64,000 nt of DNA from JAIEOG01 sp964611895 (lineage in GTDB: Bacteria > Bdellovibrionota > FAC87 > UBA2466). The stretch lies in the NCBI GenBank assembly GCA_964611895.1, contig CAZTDN010000017.1, positions 1 through 64,000 of the forward strand, read 5' to 3'. The position numbers were made by a program, and so were the translations under genes. The notes beneath the pieces are model-generated. The model was not told where the DNA came from and searched no databases. It was given only the letters and a program-made list of their open reading frames with translations. Within the stretch, counting starts at the first letter, position 1. Each line of letters opens with the position of its first letter. Shown one piece after another: positions 16,541 to 26,147 of this stretch.

Positions 16541-19500
16541 TGTCGCGGAATCGGCATATTTTTTCGGGCGAAGGTCGAGTGGTGTGGCTCGCTTTGGCGC
16601 TTTCGCTCGCCTCACAAGCCCAAGATCTCCACACGCCCGCGCCCGGAAACCGCACAGTCATCACACAACCTCTCGCGTGCAGTTTAACTGTCGACCAAGC
16701 CATTCAACGCGAAGTGTCTCCGTGCCACCTCAAGCCCACACTGCACCCACAGCCAGAGGTTCGAGGAGGCCTAAACGACTTTTTCGCTCGCTCTAAAACT
16801 CCCCCGGCCCGACCGATCACCGATCGCCAAGACTACACGACTCTGTTTCTCATTGGACTTGAGTGCCGCAAACCCAGCGCCTTTGCCGATTCGTTTTCGA
16901 CGTATTTGAAAAAACACCCGGCGCTCGCGCGTTTCTTTACCGATTTGCTGACTCTTTCTCCCGATTCCCCAGCATACCGAGCGATTGTCCGGGAGTTGCG
17001 CCAAGAACGCTCCGACACCGTGAACTCGTCATCCGAACTCCAAACCCGCGCGCTCGCAATGCGGGCTGCGTTGCAAACCGGCGAGCCGATGCCCACGTGT
17101 TTTGGCGATTTCTCACGCGCGCGCCCTGAGGACCTCGACCTACAAGTGGCCGAGTTTCGGGCCAAGCTCGGCGATAAGCCACTTTCCACCCTGAACGATC
17201 TTTACACGTTGGCAAATGACTCCGAGAAACAGCTACTCCACTTTCTCTATGGCTCGCCGGACAAAGACGGCGTGGCTCTCGCAGACATTCTTATCGGCAC
17301 GGACAAGGCTAACTACTATCGCAATCGCCTGGTGAACCCTCCCATTCCGTCGCCCTCCGGTGCGAGTACGGTGGAAAGTCTTCTCGGCAGTTCTGTGCCG
17401 GCGTCGTTGGACTGGCTTCCCAAGGCGCTTGTCAGTCAGATACAGGCACCCGAGTCGCAGCGGCACTTGGCAAGATGGGCGTTGAGTCTGGATCTCGCCC
17501 AGCAATCCCCCGAGGCAATCGCCGATATTCGACGGTACTTGTCGAACGCTCTCGACACGCTTCAGAAAAGTGGAGCACAATCGTCGAATCTGAACGAAGC
17601 TTTGCAAGCAGAGCGTGTGCGCACACTTCTCCAAGACTTGCTGGTCGATTTGGACAATCGCTCCGGGGGAACCCACGCACAGTGGCAAAAAGAACTCTTG
17701 AATCGCAACGCCCAAGCGATTTTGGGGGACGAAGGCCTGGCGGCCCTGCCGGCACCCGCGGCGAGGAAGTTATTGTCCATCACAGCCGATCGAGACGTTC
17801 TGGGAAATCTCACGCCTGAGCAAGTGCAGAAAATTCAAGAACTGCACGCCGTCCAGAAAAATGCGCCCCAAGATGTCGAACTATACCGTGCAACCCAAGG
17901 GCTCGGGGAAGGGCAAGCAACCGCTCTCGAATCGGAACTTCGCAAGACTGCGCAAGAACTACACGATCGCATTTGGCAGACTTCCGATCGGCGGGCCTCG
18001 CATTTTTACGGCCGCACTCTGGCCAAGGAACGCAAAACGCTCACCAATAGCACACAGGAATCCGATGTCGAAGCCATAGCGAGGGCGCTTGCGGCCAAAG
18101 GGATGAGCCTTACAGCCCAGGATCGGTTGCGTCTCTACGATGCTGAAAAAGGGCTCCGGCCATTTAGTCGAAAACTCCTTGCACAAATGTTGTTAAACGT
18201 TGCCAGCGGAAAAGACGCGGGTTCCAAACGCGCGGTGAATCCTTCGCTGAGTGATTTGGCTCAAATCGCGTTGCACCCGCAGGGTAAAGATACTCAAGTT
18301 TTCGCGTTGGCGTACCTATCCTGGTTGGGAGAGGGCAAGTCTCCGCGCGCGCTACTGGCGCTCGTCGAGGGTGAGGCCGGGAAACTTCTCTCCCTCAAAA
18401 CGGGAGAACGTTTATCAGATGCGGAATCCTGGCCCGCCGAAAAACGCCAGCGCGTGGCTCGAAAAATAGAAGACCTGCTCCGTTCTCCAGAGGATATCTC
18501 GCTCACCCAACGCGACGCGCTTACATTGGCTGCCGAAGTGCTACGTGAGTGGGGGCACTCGTCTGCCGCCCTCCACCAAGGGATTACAGTCGACAGCGCT
18601 GGAGATGTGTTGCAGGTGGCAAAGTTCATCGATGGGCTGGCTAAACGCCAAGAAGTTTTGCTCAAGGCCGAAGGGTTAGACGGCAATCAAGTGTTCAAAG
18701 CAACCCAGGAAATGGAAAAAGACCTGGGTGCCCATGGGTACGGACTCCCCCTGAAAGCGGAGCTCGGCCTGCAGAAGTTCTTGTGGGAGGGCGGTGCTCC
18801 GGCGGAGGAATCCCTTCTCCAACTCAGGCGCGCACTCCCTCCGGCAAAGCTAGCGGATTTGATCGCTCGACTGGATCTGGCAAATAGCACGGAACTCATT
18901 GCACAAACCATGAAAGCAGAATTGCCCCATGCGATGTACGTCTTGACCGATCCCGGGGCACAGTCAGATCGCATGCTCGCGACAGCCGTGAAAGAGCTAT
19001 CTCAAAATGGCAAGCTTTCAAAACATACCCAAGACTTTTTGCAAGTGTTGTCGAGTCGGTTCCCCCACTGTGAAGAAAAAGCAGAGTGTATCGAGGGCGC
19101 GCTGCGGGACATCGCAGCCGTCGGACTGTTGGAGCAAGGACAACGAGCCCAGGCAGACAAGTTATTGAAGAGTCGCATTGCTTCAACCAAGCAGCGCTCG
19201 GCCCACTTGGCGCAGCTAGAACAAGGCGCGCGCATGCAGGCGCAAGCGAGGAAACTGAGCGAAAAAGCACCGCTGACTCTGGATGAACTCAGCGGGTTTT
19301 CAGGGTACTTGGATGATGCCATTACCAAGGCGGAAGCGGAACGCGTCGTGCAAGCGTCGGAGTGGAAACGGCTGGTCCGCAAAGAGCAGCGATCGATTGC
19401 GCGCTTGCGCACTCGCAATGCGCAAATCGAAATCAGCCTGAGAGACCAGCTCCGGCGCGCGCAGGTCACCTACTCGGATCTCCTCAAGAAAAAGCGCCAG

Positions 19501-22500
19501 ATCTACGCCAAGCTCAGTGACGAAGAACTCGCCGAACTGGAAGGGCTACCTGCGCGTATTCGAAAACTGGCTCCCCCATCGCTCAGTCGCACTCCCCCAA
19601 AGGGAATTGAAGAAGCTCGCAGGCTGGTGGCTCGCCAGCGCGAACTCAGAAAGAAATCGGCGGTCGTGGTAGACACTTGGACCGATAAGGACCAGGAAGC
19701 TCTGGACCTTTTGCAAAAGAACTTGGCGGGAGCGGGCCAAAAGCTACAGGAGTTCATCAACGAGCCCCGGGATGCGGCGATACTGCTCCTGGACAAACAC
19801 CGCGAAGCTGGTGCCGTTCCTAGTGGTGAACAGTTTGTGCAGAACCTCGGCCGAGTCATTGGGGGCGACCTGAAGGATCATCCAGAAGGTTCACGCATCG
19901 CCTCCGAAATCTTGCGGCTCAAAGATAGTTTTGCAGAAACCGGCAAGTTACTCGATGCAGAAGGTAAACCCTATACTGAGGAAAAATTACGCCAGCTTGC
20001 GAGGAGTTTGCGCGAGCTTGCTTCGCCAGATACCAACGCTCCACTGTCCGCTCAAATCGGGATCGTGCTGGAAGCGTGTAAGAGCCCATGCGCTCTGACC
20101 GAAGCGGAGCTCGGATTTCTGGGTAAGTTGCAAAAATCTCCAGGGATCAACCAGTCCGCGCAAAAAGATCGGACCGAAGAAGAGGCGTTGCGTCGAGTTC
20201 GCGAAAACGATGAGGTTTTCGCTTTGGTCAATGTCCTGCTGGACAATGCACGCGAAGCGGATCGCATTCGTAATCAAGAACACGCCGTTGCCATGCTCGA
20301 AAGCCATGCACGCAAATCCGTTCCCAAAGCCTCGGAACAAGAGATATCGGAGATCGTCCAAACTCACCTGAGCGCTGCACAAGGTCTCGAACGAGGAAAA
20401 GCGTTGGCTGAAGCTATTGCGCGTTCCCCTGATCCGACTGCAGAAAGTCGCAGGCTTTTTTCAAAAATGTCCCCCGAAAAGTTCGATGCCTGGATCCGAC
20501 AGTCGAGCAATCAACGCGCTATTGAGGATTGGTTGTGGAAAATGACCTCTGGGGCGGAGCTACACCGCATTTCCGATCGTGATGCAAAAGCTGCGTTGGC
20601 GAAAATGCTCGACCAAGCTCAGGCCAATGCGGAACGGAGCGCGAAGCGCAAAAAAGAAATCGAAGCCGAATTGTCTGCCATTGTCTCTCCGACAGGGAGT
20701 CAGTTTGCGGGGAGCACGCTGTGGAACTGGGACGACGCTAAATTGCACTTGCTTTGTGAACGGCCTGATTGCCACATGACCCAGGCGCAGTTTCAAGAAA
20801 AGCTCGACGAGTACGCGCGTTTGAGCGCAGCAGACGAACATGCGCTCAACCCCGGATTTTATGTCAGTGCCCGCGGATCGGATGAGTTTCAGGATTTTGT
20901 CCATGAGCGATTTCTCGCTTCGCAATACGGAGCCAATACCATCGCGCTCAATCCCCATACTGTGCTCACCCGCGAAGATCCGGCCACTGGATCCGAAGCG
21001 TATGTGTTTGCAGACTACCGCAAACACCGGCCCGAAATGGAACGCGTTGCCAAAAGACTCTCAGCGCTCATGGCGAGCAATGGCGAGTTGAGACGCGCTG
21101 TCGATCGATCCGAAGAGACAGGGCAGTCGGTCAAACGGGTTGGCACGGCTTCAGCCAATCGAATCGGTAGTTTGGTGGGCATGCGTTCTGCCGATGTGGA
21201 TACAGATAATGATCGCTTGATCGAAGCCCTGCACGCCGAGATTACCCAGGGCATTACGGGTTTGGAAATGTTGGGCAATGCGCCTATTCAGTTTGATGGC
21301 AAAGAGCAGCCTGCATCGAGTGTGGCGGCTAAGCTGCGAGAGAGTTGGGGAGTGGCACTCAAAACCCAAAAGCTTGCGCTCGATCACACGCAGGAGAACT
21401 ACGATCTTGCAGAAGAGGGAATTTACCTCACCGCGGCGCTGGCGGTGCCGATTGGCGGCGCGATCGGGGGCGCAGTGGCACGGGGCACGAACTACGCTTT
21501 CCGGGGGACCAAGGCACTGCAATCGCTCAATGCGTTGGGGCGGATGGCTCAGTTTCGCAGCGTCGCCCGCGCTGTGGGGGCGGGCAAATCGTATCGTCGT
21601 TTGGCGGCGATTGCCAAAGTGGCTCCCCGAGTAGGGCAGGTAAAAATGCTGCTAGACACCGCAAGGCGGGGCTATGGCATGGGCAAAATGGGGGCGACTT
21701 CTTCGTTGGTGTCCTTGCCGATTTCTGTCGGGCGAGGCGCGCACGATCTCTACCAGTCGTTAGAAAAGGCAGAAGCCAAAGACGAATACGACTCCGCATT
21801 GAAAAAAGTCGCTCCCGGGCAAAAGGGCAATGGGGTGCCAGACTGGCTGGATTTTCTCAACGCGGGCAAACCGTACCTGGATCTGGAAGTCAAATACGAC
21901 AAGGACAAGAACGGAATTCCAGACGGGTACGATGTTTTTGTGTTGGGGATGTCGCCCGAGAAATACCTTCTCAGTTCGGACGAATCGGTGGGCGCACTGC
22001 GAGATGTGTACAAGAATGCCAAGGGCAGCGCGATGACCATGGGTGCGGCCGGCCTAGCAAACCCTCTGGTGGGCCGGTATTTCATGCGGCCCTTCGTTGG
22101 CAAGCCCTTGTCGCGCATATGGTCCAGTGGGGAGTCTGTGACAACCATGTTTGAGCCCATGGCCGGGATGTTCGCCTCCCGAATGTTCCAGAGTACGGTG
22201 GCGGGAGATCCGCGTTACTCGCTGCTGGAAAATGTCGAACGGAATTTATTCAATGGCGAGCGGCTCATGAAAAACCTCAAAAGCGCAGGGTGGAATAGTA
22301 TTTTCATGTCGCCAATAGACGATTACTTAGTCTTTCGCTACCTGAAGAAAAACCCTTACGGAAGCAACCAAGTGATTTGGGGTATCAAGTCGGCCGTCAA
22401 CCATGGCATCGACGCGGCTCAAGGGGCGAGCGAAGTTTTGACGACAGGGGAGTATGTTTCCCCCAATGGCATGAAGACCAAGAGCGTGGGACTTGCGGCA

Positions 22501-23229
22501 CTGCTTAGCTTGGGCGAAAGCGGCTATATGAGCCAAAAAACCTCCAAGCCCCAAAGTGCGCTCTTTGAGCTGCTACCCAAGATCGTAGAAGAAGATATCC
22601 GCAGGATTTCTGCGCAGAGTGCGGCGGGCAGGCCCGCGGTTTTTGAGCAGAATGTGTTGGAACTTCTCAATCGCGAAATGGGCCGCAACCAGAGCGGTCC
22701 AATCACCGTGCGCGATCTGATCTTGAGCGAAGCCGACTTACAGAACTATAAGGATAAAAATCACACCAGAGCCGTCGCGCTATTGATAGAACCTCAGCTA
22801 CTGGCCGCCGGTATCTCCAAAGAAGAGGGAGCCTTTCTCATTGCTCGAGCCCTAGACAAGACGGGCAAGGTGGCTTCGTACTTTGATGAGCTCAAGCCGT
22901 TTGTCTCGCGCGTGATTCAGGAAAAACAGCTGTCACTCGTTGCCGAGGGCAAGGGCAAAGCCGAGGATATTTTCCGCCAAAAGAATGCAGTGGGGGGGAG
23001 CTTGAATCTGCACCGCCGCCTCAGCCTTGCAGACGCGGTTTTGGATGACGGCACCGGATTCAAAAACCCCGAAGTCGAAAAAATGGTTGATCGCGTCGCG
23101 CAGGAGCATCGCCTGGAGCCCGCGCGCTTTCGCGAGTTTGCTCTGGCGCACTACCGACAAAACCTGCTCCGCCTCGAAGGGCACGTCACTCTGCGGACCT
23201 TGGCCCAGCAGATGCGGGCCGAAAAATAA
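16540..23229 (+). CDS. Giant exported protein of unknown function (2229 residues)
   Basis: This is one frame of 2229 codons starting at TTG 16540 behind a strong GGAGGGGAGG ribosome site. A signal peptide (core VVWLALALSLASQAQ) ends near residue 28. Most of the protein is helical; about 870-1010 is a highly charged coiled-coil-like stretch. Short paired-Cys loops recur (CEEKAEC, CKSPC, CERPDC), suggesting disulfides outside the cytoplasm. Near residue 1627 a Gly/Ala-rich hydrophobic segment (LTAALAVPIGGAIGGAVA) could insert in a membrane. Around 1765-1797 are calcium-loop-like motifs (KGNGVPDW, DKDKNGIPDGYD) of the type seen in thrombospondin type 3 repeats. I recognise no whole-protein family. 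A secreted or surface factor is inferred. Confidence 0.8.
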   Translation: MSRNRHIFSGEGRVVWLALALSLASQAQDLHTPAPGNRTVITQPLACSLTVDQAIQREVSPCHLKPTLHPQPEVRGGLNDFFARSKTPPARPITDRQDYTTLFLIGLECRKPSAFADSFSTYLKKHPALARFFTDLLTLSPDSPAYRAIVRELRQERSDTVNSSSELQTRALAMRAALQTGEPMPTCFGDFSRARPEDLDLQVAEFRAKLGDKPLSTLNDLYTLANDSEKQLLHFLYGSPDKDGVALADILIGTDKANYYRNRLVNPPIPSPSGASTVESLLGSSVPASLDWLPKALVSQIQAPESQRHLARWALSLDLAQQSPEAIADIRRYLSNALDTLQKSGAQSSNLNEALQAERVRTLLQDLLVDLDNRSGGTHAQWQKELLNRNAQAILGDEGLAALPAPAARKLLSITADRDVLGNLTPEQVQKIQELHAVQKNAPQDVELYRATQGLGEGQATALESELRKTAQELHDRIWQTSDRRASHFYGRTLAKERKTLTNSTQESDVEAIARALAAKGMSLTAQDRLRLYDAEKGLRPFSRKLLAQMLLNVASGKDAGSKRAVNPSLSDLAQIALHPQGKDTQVFALAYLSWLGEGKSPRALLALVEGEAGKLLSLKTGERLSDAESWPAEKRQRVARKIEDLLRSPEDISLTQRDALTLAAEVLREWGHSSAALHQGITVDSAGDVLQVAKFIDGLAKRQEVLLKAEGLDGNQVFKATQEMEKDLGAHGYGLPLKAELGLQKFLWEGGAPAEESLLQLRRALPPAKLADLIARLDLANSTELIAQTMKAELPHAMYVLTDPGAQSDRMLATAVKELSQNGKLSKHTQDFLQVLSSRFPHCEEKAECIEGALRDIAAVGLLEQGQRAQADKLLKSRIASTKQRSAHLAQLEQGARMQAQARKLSEKAPLTLDELSGFSGYLDDAITKAEAERVVQASEWKRLVRKEQRSIARLRTRNAQIEISLRDQLRRAQVTYSDLLKKKRQIYAKLSDEELAELEGLPARIRKLAPPSLSRTPPKGIEEARRLVARQRELRKKSAVVVDTWTDKDQEALDLLQKNLAGAGQKLQEFINEPRDAAILLLDKHREAGAVPSGEQFVQNLGRVIGGDLKDHPEGSRIASEILRLKDSFAETGKLLDAEGKPYTEEKLRQLARSLRELASPDTNAPLSAQIGIVLEACKSPCALTEAELGFLGKLQKSPGINQSAQKDRTEEEALRRVRENDEVFALVNVLLDNAREADRIRNQEHAVAMLESHARKSVPKASEQEISEIVQTHLSAAQGLERGKALAEAIARSPDPTAESRRLFSKMSPEKFDAWIRQSSNQRAIEDWLWKMTSGAELHRISDRDAKAALAKMLDQAQANAERSAKRKKEIEAELSAIVSPTGSQFAGSTLWNWDDAKLHLLCERPDCHMTQAQFQEKLDEYARLSAADEHALNPGFYVSARGSDEFQDFVHERFLASQYGANTIALNPHTVLTREDPATGSEAYVFADYRKHRPEMERVAKRLSALMASNGELRRAVDRSEETGQSVKRVGTASANRIGSLVGMRSADVDTDNDRLIEALHAEITQGITGLEMLGNAPIQFDGKEQPASSVAAKLRESWGVALKTQKLALDHTQENYDLAEEGIYLTAALAVPIGGAIGGAVARGTNYAFRGTKALQSLNALGRMAQFRSVARAVGAGKSYRRLAAIAKVAPRVGQVKMLLDTARRGYGMGKMGATSSLVSLPISVGRGAHDLYQSLEKAEAKDEYDSALKKVAPGQKGNGVPDWLDFLNAGKPYLDLEVKYDKDKNGIPDGYDVFVLGMSPEKYLLSSDESVGALRDVYKNAKGSAMTMGAAGLANPLVGRYFMRPFVGKPLSRIWSSGESVTTMFEPMAGMFASRMFQSTVAGDPRYSLLENVERNLFNGERLMKNLKSAGWNSIFMSPIDDYLVFRYLKKNPYGSNQVIWGIKSAVNHGIDAAQGASEVLTTGEYVSPNGMKTKSVGLAALLSLGESGYMSQKTSKPQSALFELLPKIVEEDIRRISAQSAAGRPAVFEQNVLELLNREMGRNQSGPITVRDLILSEADLQNYKDKNHTRAVALLIEPQLLAAGISKEEGAFLIARALDKTGKVASYFDELKPFVSRVIQEKQLSLVAEGKGKAEDIFRQKNAVGGSLNLHRRLSLADAVLDDGTGFKNPEVEKMVDRVAQEHRLEPARFREFALAHYRQNLLRLEGHVTLRTLAQQMRAEK

Positions 23230-23241
23230 CGCGCCGCCTTC

Positions 23242-23281
23242 TTGACTTTCAGACCCCGTATGATTCAGATTCAGTCTGAAT
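23242..23281 (+). promoter_or_regulatory. Promoter/operator region of the TonB-dependent receptor
   Basis: TTGACT (23242-23247) could be a -35. A dyad follows: ATTCAGA (23263-23269), spacer TTCAG, TCTGAAT (23275-23281). It overlaps where the -10 would fall and ends 12 bases before the GTG. This placement suits a repressor, perhaps metal-responsive because it precedes a TonB receptor, but the sequence is not a Fur or Zur box that I recognise. Confidence 0.45.
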
Positions 23282-23293
23282 TGAGGGCCTGGC

Positions 23294-25384
23294 GTGAAGC
23301 GATATTTGAGCGTGGGTTTGGGGCTGGTATTGGCGGGTGCGACTCCTGCTCTGGCTGAAGACTCCCCCGAAACGCTGCCTGCCATCCGCGTGGAAGACGT
23401 CCGCGAGCGCTTAGAGCGCGCAGGGAAACTCAAAGACTCCATCAGCAAGACCGAAGTCATCAACGATAAAAAAATCCAGCGTAAACAGGCCAAAACCCTG
23501 ACCGAAGCCGTGCAGAACGAGCCCGGGATCGATGCCGCGACCGGGTGCTCGATTTGCGGGATGAAACGCATCCAGATCAATGGGCTGCGTGGCGAGTACA
23601 CCACCGTGCTGGTGGATGATGTCCCCGTGCATTCGACGGTATCGTCCTATTACGGCATGGACGCACTGACAACCGCCGGGGTGGCTCGGGTGGAAGTCGC
23701 TCGAGGGGCCGGGGCGTCGCTCTTGGCGCCTGGGGCATTGGGAGGGGTGATCAATATCATTTCCCAAAAAGCGGTCGAAGACGGGTTGTTTTTTGATCTG
23801 GCCGGAGGCAATCAGTCTTATCGGACGCTTTCTCTTGTGGGCAATTCTGTCAGTGCTTCGGGCACACGTCGCACGACCGTATCTGCGCAACACAACCACC
23901 AAGGGCAATGGGACTCCGACGCCAATGGCGTCAATGAGTCGCCGCGCCTGGGGAACTACTCCCTGGGGTTGCGAATGTCGGACGACTTTTCCCCGAACGA
24001 CAATCTCGATTTTCGGATTTCGTTTCATAAGTCCGACGTTTTGGGAGGGCCGATAGCGGACTTTGTTTTTCCAGCGGCTCTGCCGACGGGGTCCGTTTCG
24101 TTTGTGGATGGAGATGTTCGCAAACGTTATAACGGCGCGGCCAGCCAAACTATGGAAGCCGTGGAGTCCCAACGTTTTGAGGGAGTAGCTCGCCTCACGC
24201 ATCGGTTCAGTGATTCTACCAACGCGGTCGTTACTGCGTCCGCGGCCAAGCAGACGCAGGACTCCTTTTACGAGGGGGCTGACTATGCAAACTTTAATGA
24301 GACGCTTTACGCTGATGTCCGTGCGAACCATGCGTTTTCAGAGACACACTTCACCACGTTCGGTTTAGACGCTCGGCACGAAATTCTACGCTCGTTTTCC
24401 AATCAGTATTACTCTGTTTTGGGGAACGCAAAAGACGATTTCAACTTTCTATCAGCAGGTCTTTACGCTCAGGATGTGTGGACGCCGCATGCAGATTGGG
24501 AGATTTCAGCTGCGGTGCGATTGGATCGCCTGGCGGTAAACTGGTTGGGCCAAACGGCCAAGCAAAACGAAGTGGATCAGTTTGTGCTGGTGCCTCGACT
24601 GCACGTGCGATGGAACATGTCTAAAGAGTGGGTTTCTCGCCTGTCTATTGGCCAGGGGTACCGGGCTCCGTTGACGTTTTTTGAGTCGGAACATGGCATT
24701 TTGGACGAAGGGTTCGATATCCTAATCACAGACATCGAGCGATCTAACTCGGCTGTGTACTCGCTGTCGTTTGACAATGATCGCACTACAGCCACGACCT
24801 CTCTTGCTTGGACGGGCATTCGAAACCTGGCTTACGTCGACTTTCACACCGGGGGCAGGCCACTGTTGTCCAATGCGCCGGGGCTGTACGACGTGTTTAC
24901 CGCAGATATTGTAGCGGGATACCAGTTGACCCGGGCCCTGACTCTCGGCGCTAGTTACGAGCACTTTTTCTACAGCGCAGGCTACAAAGCGCGGCTCCCT
25001 TTTGCCGCAGTAGAAGATCGTGCTCGAATGATGTTAGACATCGAAAGTGGCAAGTGGGACGTCAATCTCACTGCGACTTTAGTGGGGGCTCGAGATCTAG
25101 CGCCTTATGGCTATGGGGATCGGTACAATGTTTATTCGGCAGGGACTCCTTCGCAACCCAAGCTGACACGCTCGCCGCTGTTTATCACTGTTGACGGAAA
25201 AATGTCCTACCAGGCGACAAAGGATATTCAGTTGTACGGAGGAGTGAAGAATATTTTGGATTTTACTCAAGCGAGGGTGGAAAACGCTCTGTTTTTCGAG
25301 GCGGATGGAAATTACGACGTTATCCACTTATGGGGGCCGTTGCGTGGGCGAGAGTTTTTTGTGGGGATGAGCGCAAAGTTATGA
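23294..25384 (+). CDS. TonB-dependent outer-membrane receptor with CxxC plug motif
   Basis: The product is 696 residues. The GTG start has GAGGG six bases upstream and opens a signal peptide (MKRYLSVGLGLVLAGATPALA). The plug domain (about 40-160) contains QAKTLTEAVQNEPGI, NGLRGEYTTVLVDDVPV and GAGASLLAPGALGGVINII. The rest is a beta-barrel with alternating aromatic strands and the usual aromatic-rich C-terminus. Cys85 and Cys88 (CSICGMKRIQINGL) sit in the plug. A CxxC followed by MxRxxxNGL occurs in a subset of these receptors and suggests metal or metallophore handling, though the substrate cannot be read. The stop overlaps the start of the TonB gene, so receptor and energy transducer are translationally coupled. 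Confidence 0.93.
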   Translation: MKRYLSVGLGLVLAGATPALAEDSPETLPAIRVEDVRERLERAGKLKDSISKTEVINDKKIQRKQAKTLTEAVQNEPGIDAATGCSICGMKRIQINGLRGEYTTVLVDDVPVHSTVSSYYGMDALTTAGVARVEVARGAGASLLAPGALGGVINIISQKAVEDGLFFDLAGGNQSYRTLSLVGNSVSASGTRRTTVSAQHNHQGQWDSDANGVNESPRLGNYSLGLRMSDDFSPNDNLDFRISFHKSDVLGGPIADFVFPAALPTGSVSFVDGDVRKRYNGAASQTMEAVESQRFEGVARLTHRFSDSTNAVVTASAAKQTQDSFYEGADYANFNETLYADVRANHAFSETHFTTFGLDARHEILRSFSNQYYSVLGNAKDDFNFLSAGLYAQDVWTPHADWEISAAVRLDRLAVNWLGQTAKQNEVDQFVLVPRLHVRWNMSKEWVSRLSIGQGYRAPLTFFESEHGILDEGFDILITDIERSNSAVYSLSFDNDRTTATTSLAWTGIRNLAYVDFHTGGRPLLSNAPGLYDVFTADIVAGYQLTRALTLGASYEHFFYSAGYKARLPFAAVEDRARMMLDIESGKWDVNLTATLVGARDLAPYGYGDRYNVYSAGTPSQPKLTRSPLFITVDGKMSYQATKDIQLYGGVKNILDFTQARVENALFFEADGNYDVIHLWGPLRGREFFVGMSAKL

Positions 25385-25992
25385 TGGTGCTGCAGCGAAG
25401 CCGCTGGGGGTTGGGATCCTCGCTAGTCAGTTCTTTAGTGGGCCATGGCTTGGTCTTGAGTGGCGTTCTTGCGGGATGGGAATGGGCTTCGCGAAGGGCG
25501 GTGTTTCCTGCGGATGCAGTGGAGGTTTCGTTGGGGGAGATTTCGCTTTCCGCGGGTGCGCACAAGGCCGTTGCGAGTCGGAACGAACCCGTGCTTCCGG
25601 AGGGTGACGGAGAACGATTGAAGTCCAAACCTCAGCCCAATTCTGCCGCACAAGCCGTGGGGCAGGGGGGGGACACGGCGCAGTCTCAAGGGGCGATCGC
25701 TTCGGAGTGGGATCAGTACCGGATGCGGCTGCGCGAAAGAATCCACGAAGCGTTGGTGTATCCACGGGTTTCAAAAAACTTGGGTGAGTCTGGACGGGTG
25801 ACCGTGGCGGTGAGTGTGTTGCGTGATGGGGCGATTTCTGAAGTCCGTATTGCCGAGCCCTCTGCTTACGATCGATTGAATTTGGCTGCAATAGACACAG
25901 TCCGTCGTGTTGCTCGCCTGGACCCGTTGCCCAAGAGCTACGGCGCCGACAAATACAACGCCCTGGTTCCCATCGACTTTAGCCTGCATTAG
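25381..25992 (+). CDS. TonB-family energy transducer
   Basis: The product is about 203 residues. The ATG at 25381 overlaps the receptor stop codon (ATGA), so an earlier in-frame start inside the receptor gene is rejected. One N-terminal membrane segment (SSLVSSLVGHGLVLSGVLAG) is followed by a periplasmic linker poor in the usual Pro-Lys repeats. The C-terminal TonB domain (about 115-203) shows YRMRLRERIHEALVYPR, GRVTVAVSVLRDGAI and the closing AIDTVRR...FSL segment. It would pass proton-motive energy to the adjacent receptor. No exbB or exbD is in the window. A REP-like hairpin follows the stop. Confidence 0.9.
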   Translation: MMVLQRSRWGLGSSLVSSLVGHGLVLSGVLAGWEWASRRAVFPADAVEVSLGEISLSAGAHKAVASRNEPVLPEGDGERLKSKPQPNSAAQAVGQGGDTAQSQGAIASEWDQYRMRLRERIHEALVYPRVSKNLGESGRVTVAVSVLRDGAISEVRIAEPSAYDRLNLAAIDTVRRVARLDPLPKSYGADKYNALVPIDFSLH

Positions 25993-25994
25993 GG

Positions 25995-26092
25995 AGGTAC
26001 GCGGTACCTTTTTCAAAAGGTACCGCGTACCTGACCCTCCAAAAGGTACCGCGTACCTGACCCTCCAAAAGGTACCGCGTACCTGACCCTCA
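25995..26092. repeat. REP-like hairpin plus tandem repeat array
   Basis: A perfect 18-base inverted repeat (AGGTACGCGGTACCTTTT, 25995-26012, with its complement at 26015-26032) has a two-base loop. The second arm starts a 26-base unit built on GGTACCGCGTACC plus CTGACCCTCC. This unit is present three times head to tail (26015-26040, 26041-26066, 26067-26092, the last with one mismatch). A related element lies at 32823. It occupies most of the spacer between tonB and the MFS gene. Repeated palindromes of this kind in 3' spacers resemble REP elements. Confidence 0.9.
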
Positions 26093-26147
26093 CGAAAACA
26101 GCGTTTTACGCCGATAAGTCAGGATAGGTTTTTGAGCTTATTCTGCT

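Noticed and set aside
21345..22154. Open frame of about 269 codons in another phase inside the giant gene
   Set aside because: It lies wholly within the coding frame of the 2229-residue protein, has no ribosome site and has Gly/Arg-rich composition typical of out-of-frame translation.
23411..24331. Long open frame (about 306 codons) antisense to the TonB receptor
   Set aside because: No ribosome site, no recognisable motif, and the sense strand carries clear receptor signatures; it is a by-product of codon composition.
26015..26092. Three regular repeats that could suggest a small CRISPR array
   Set aside because: The 26-base units are directly contiguous with no spacers, the unit itself forms a hairpin with the adjacent arm, and no cas genes are near.
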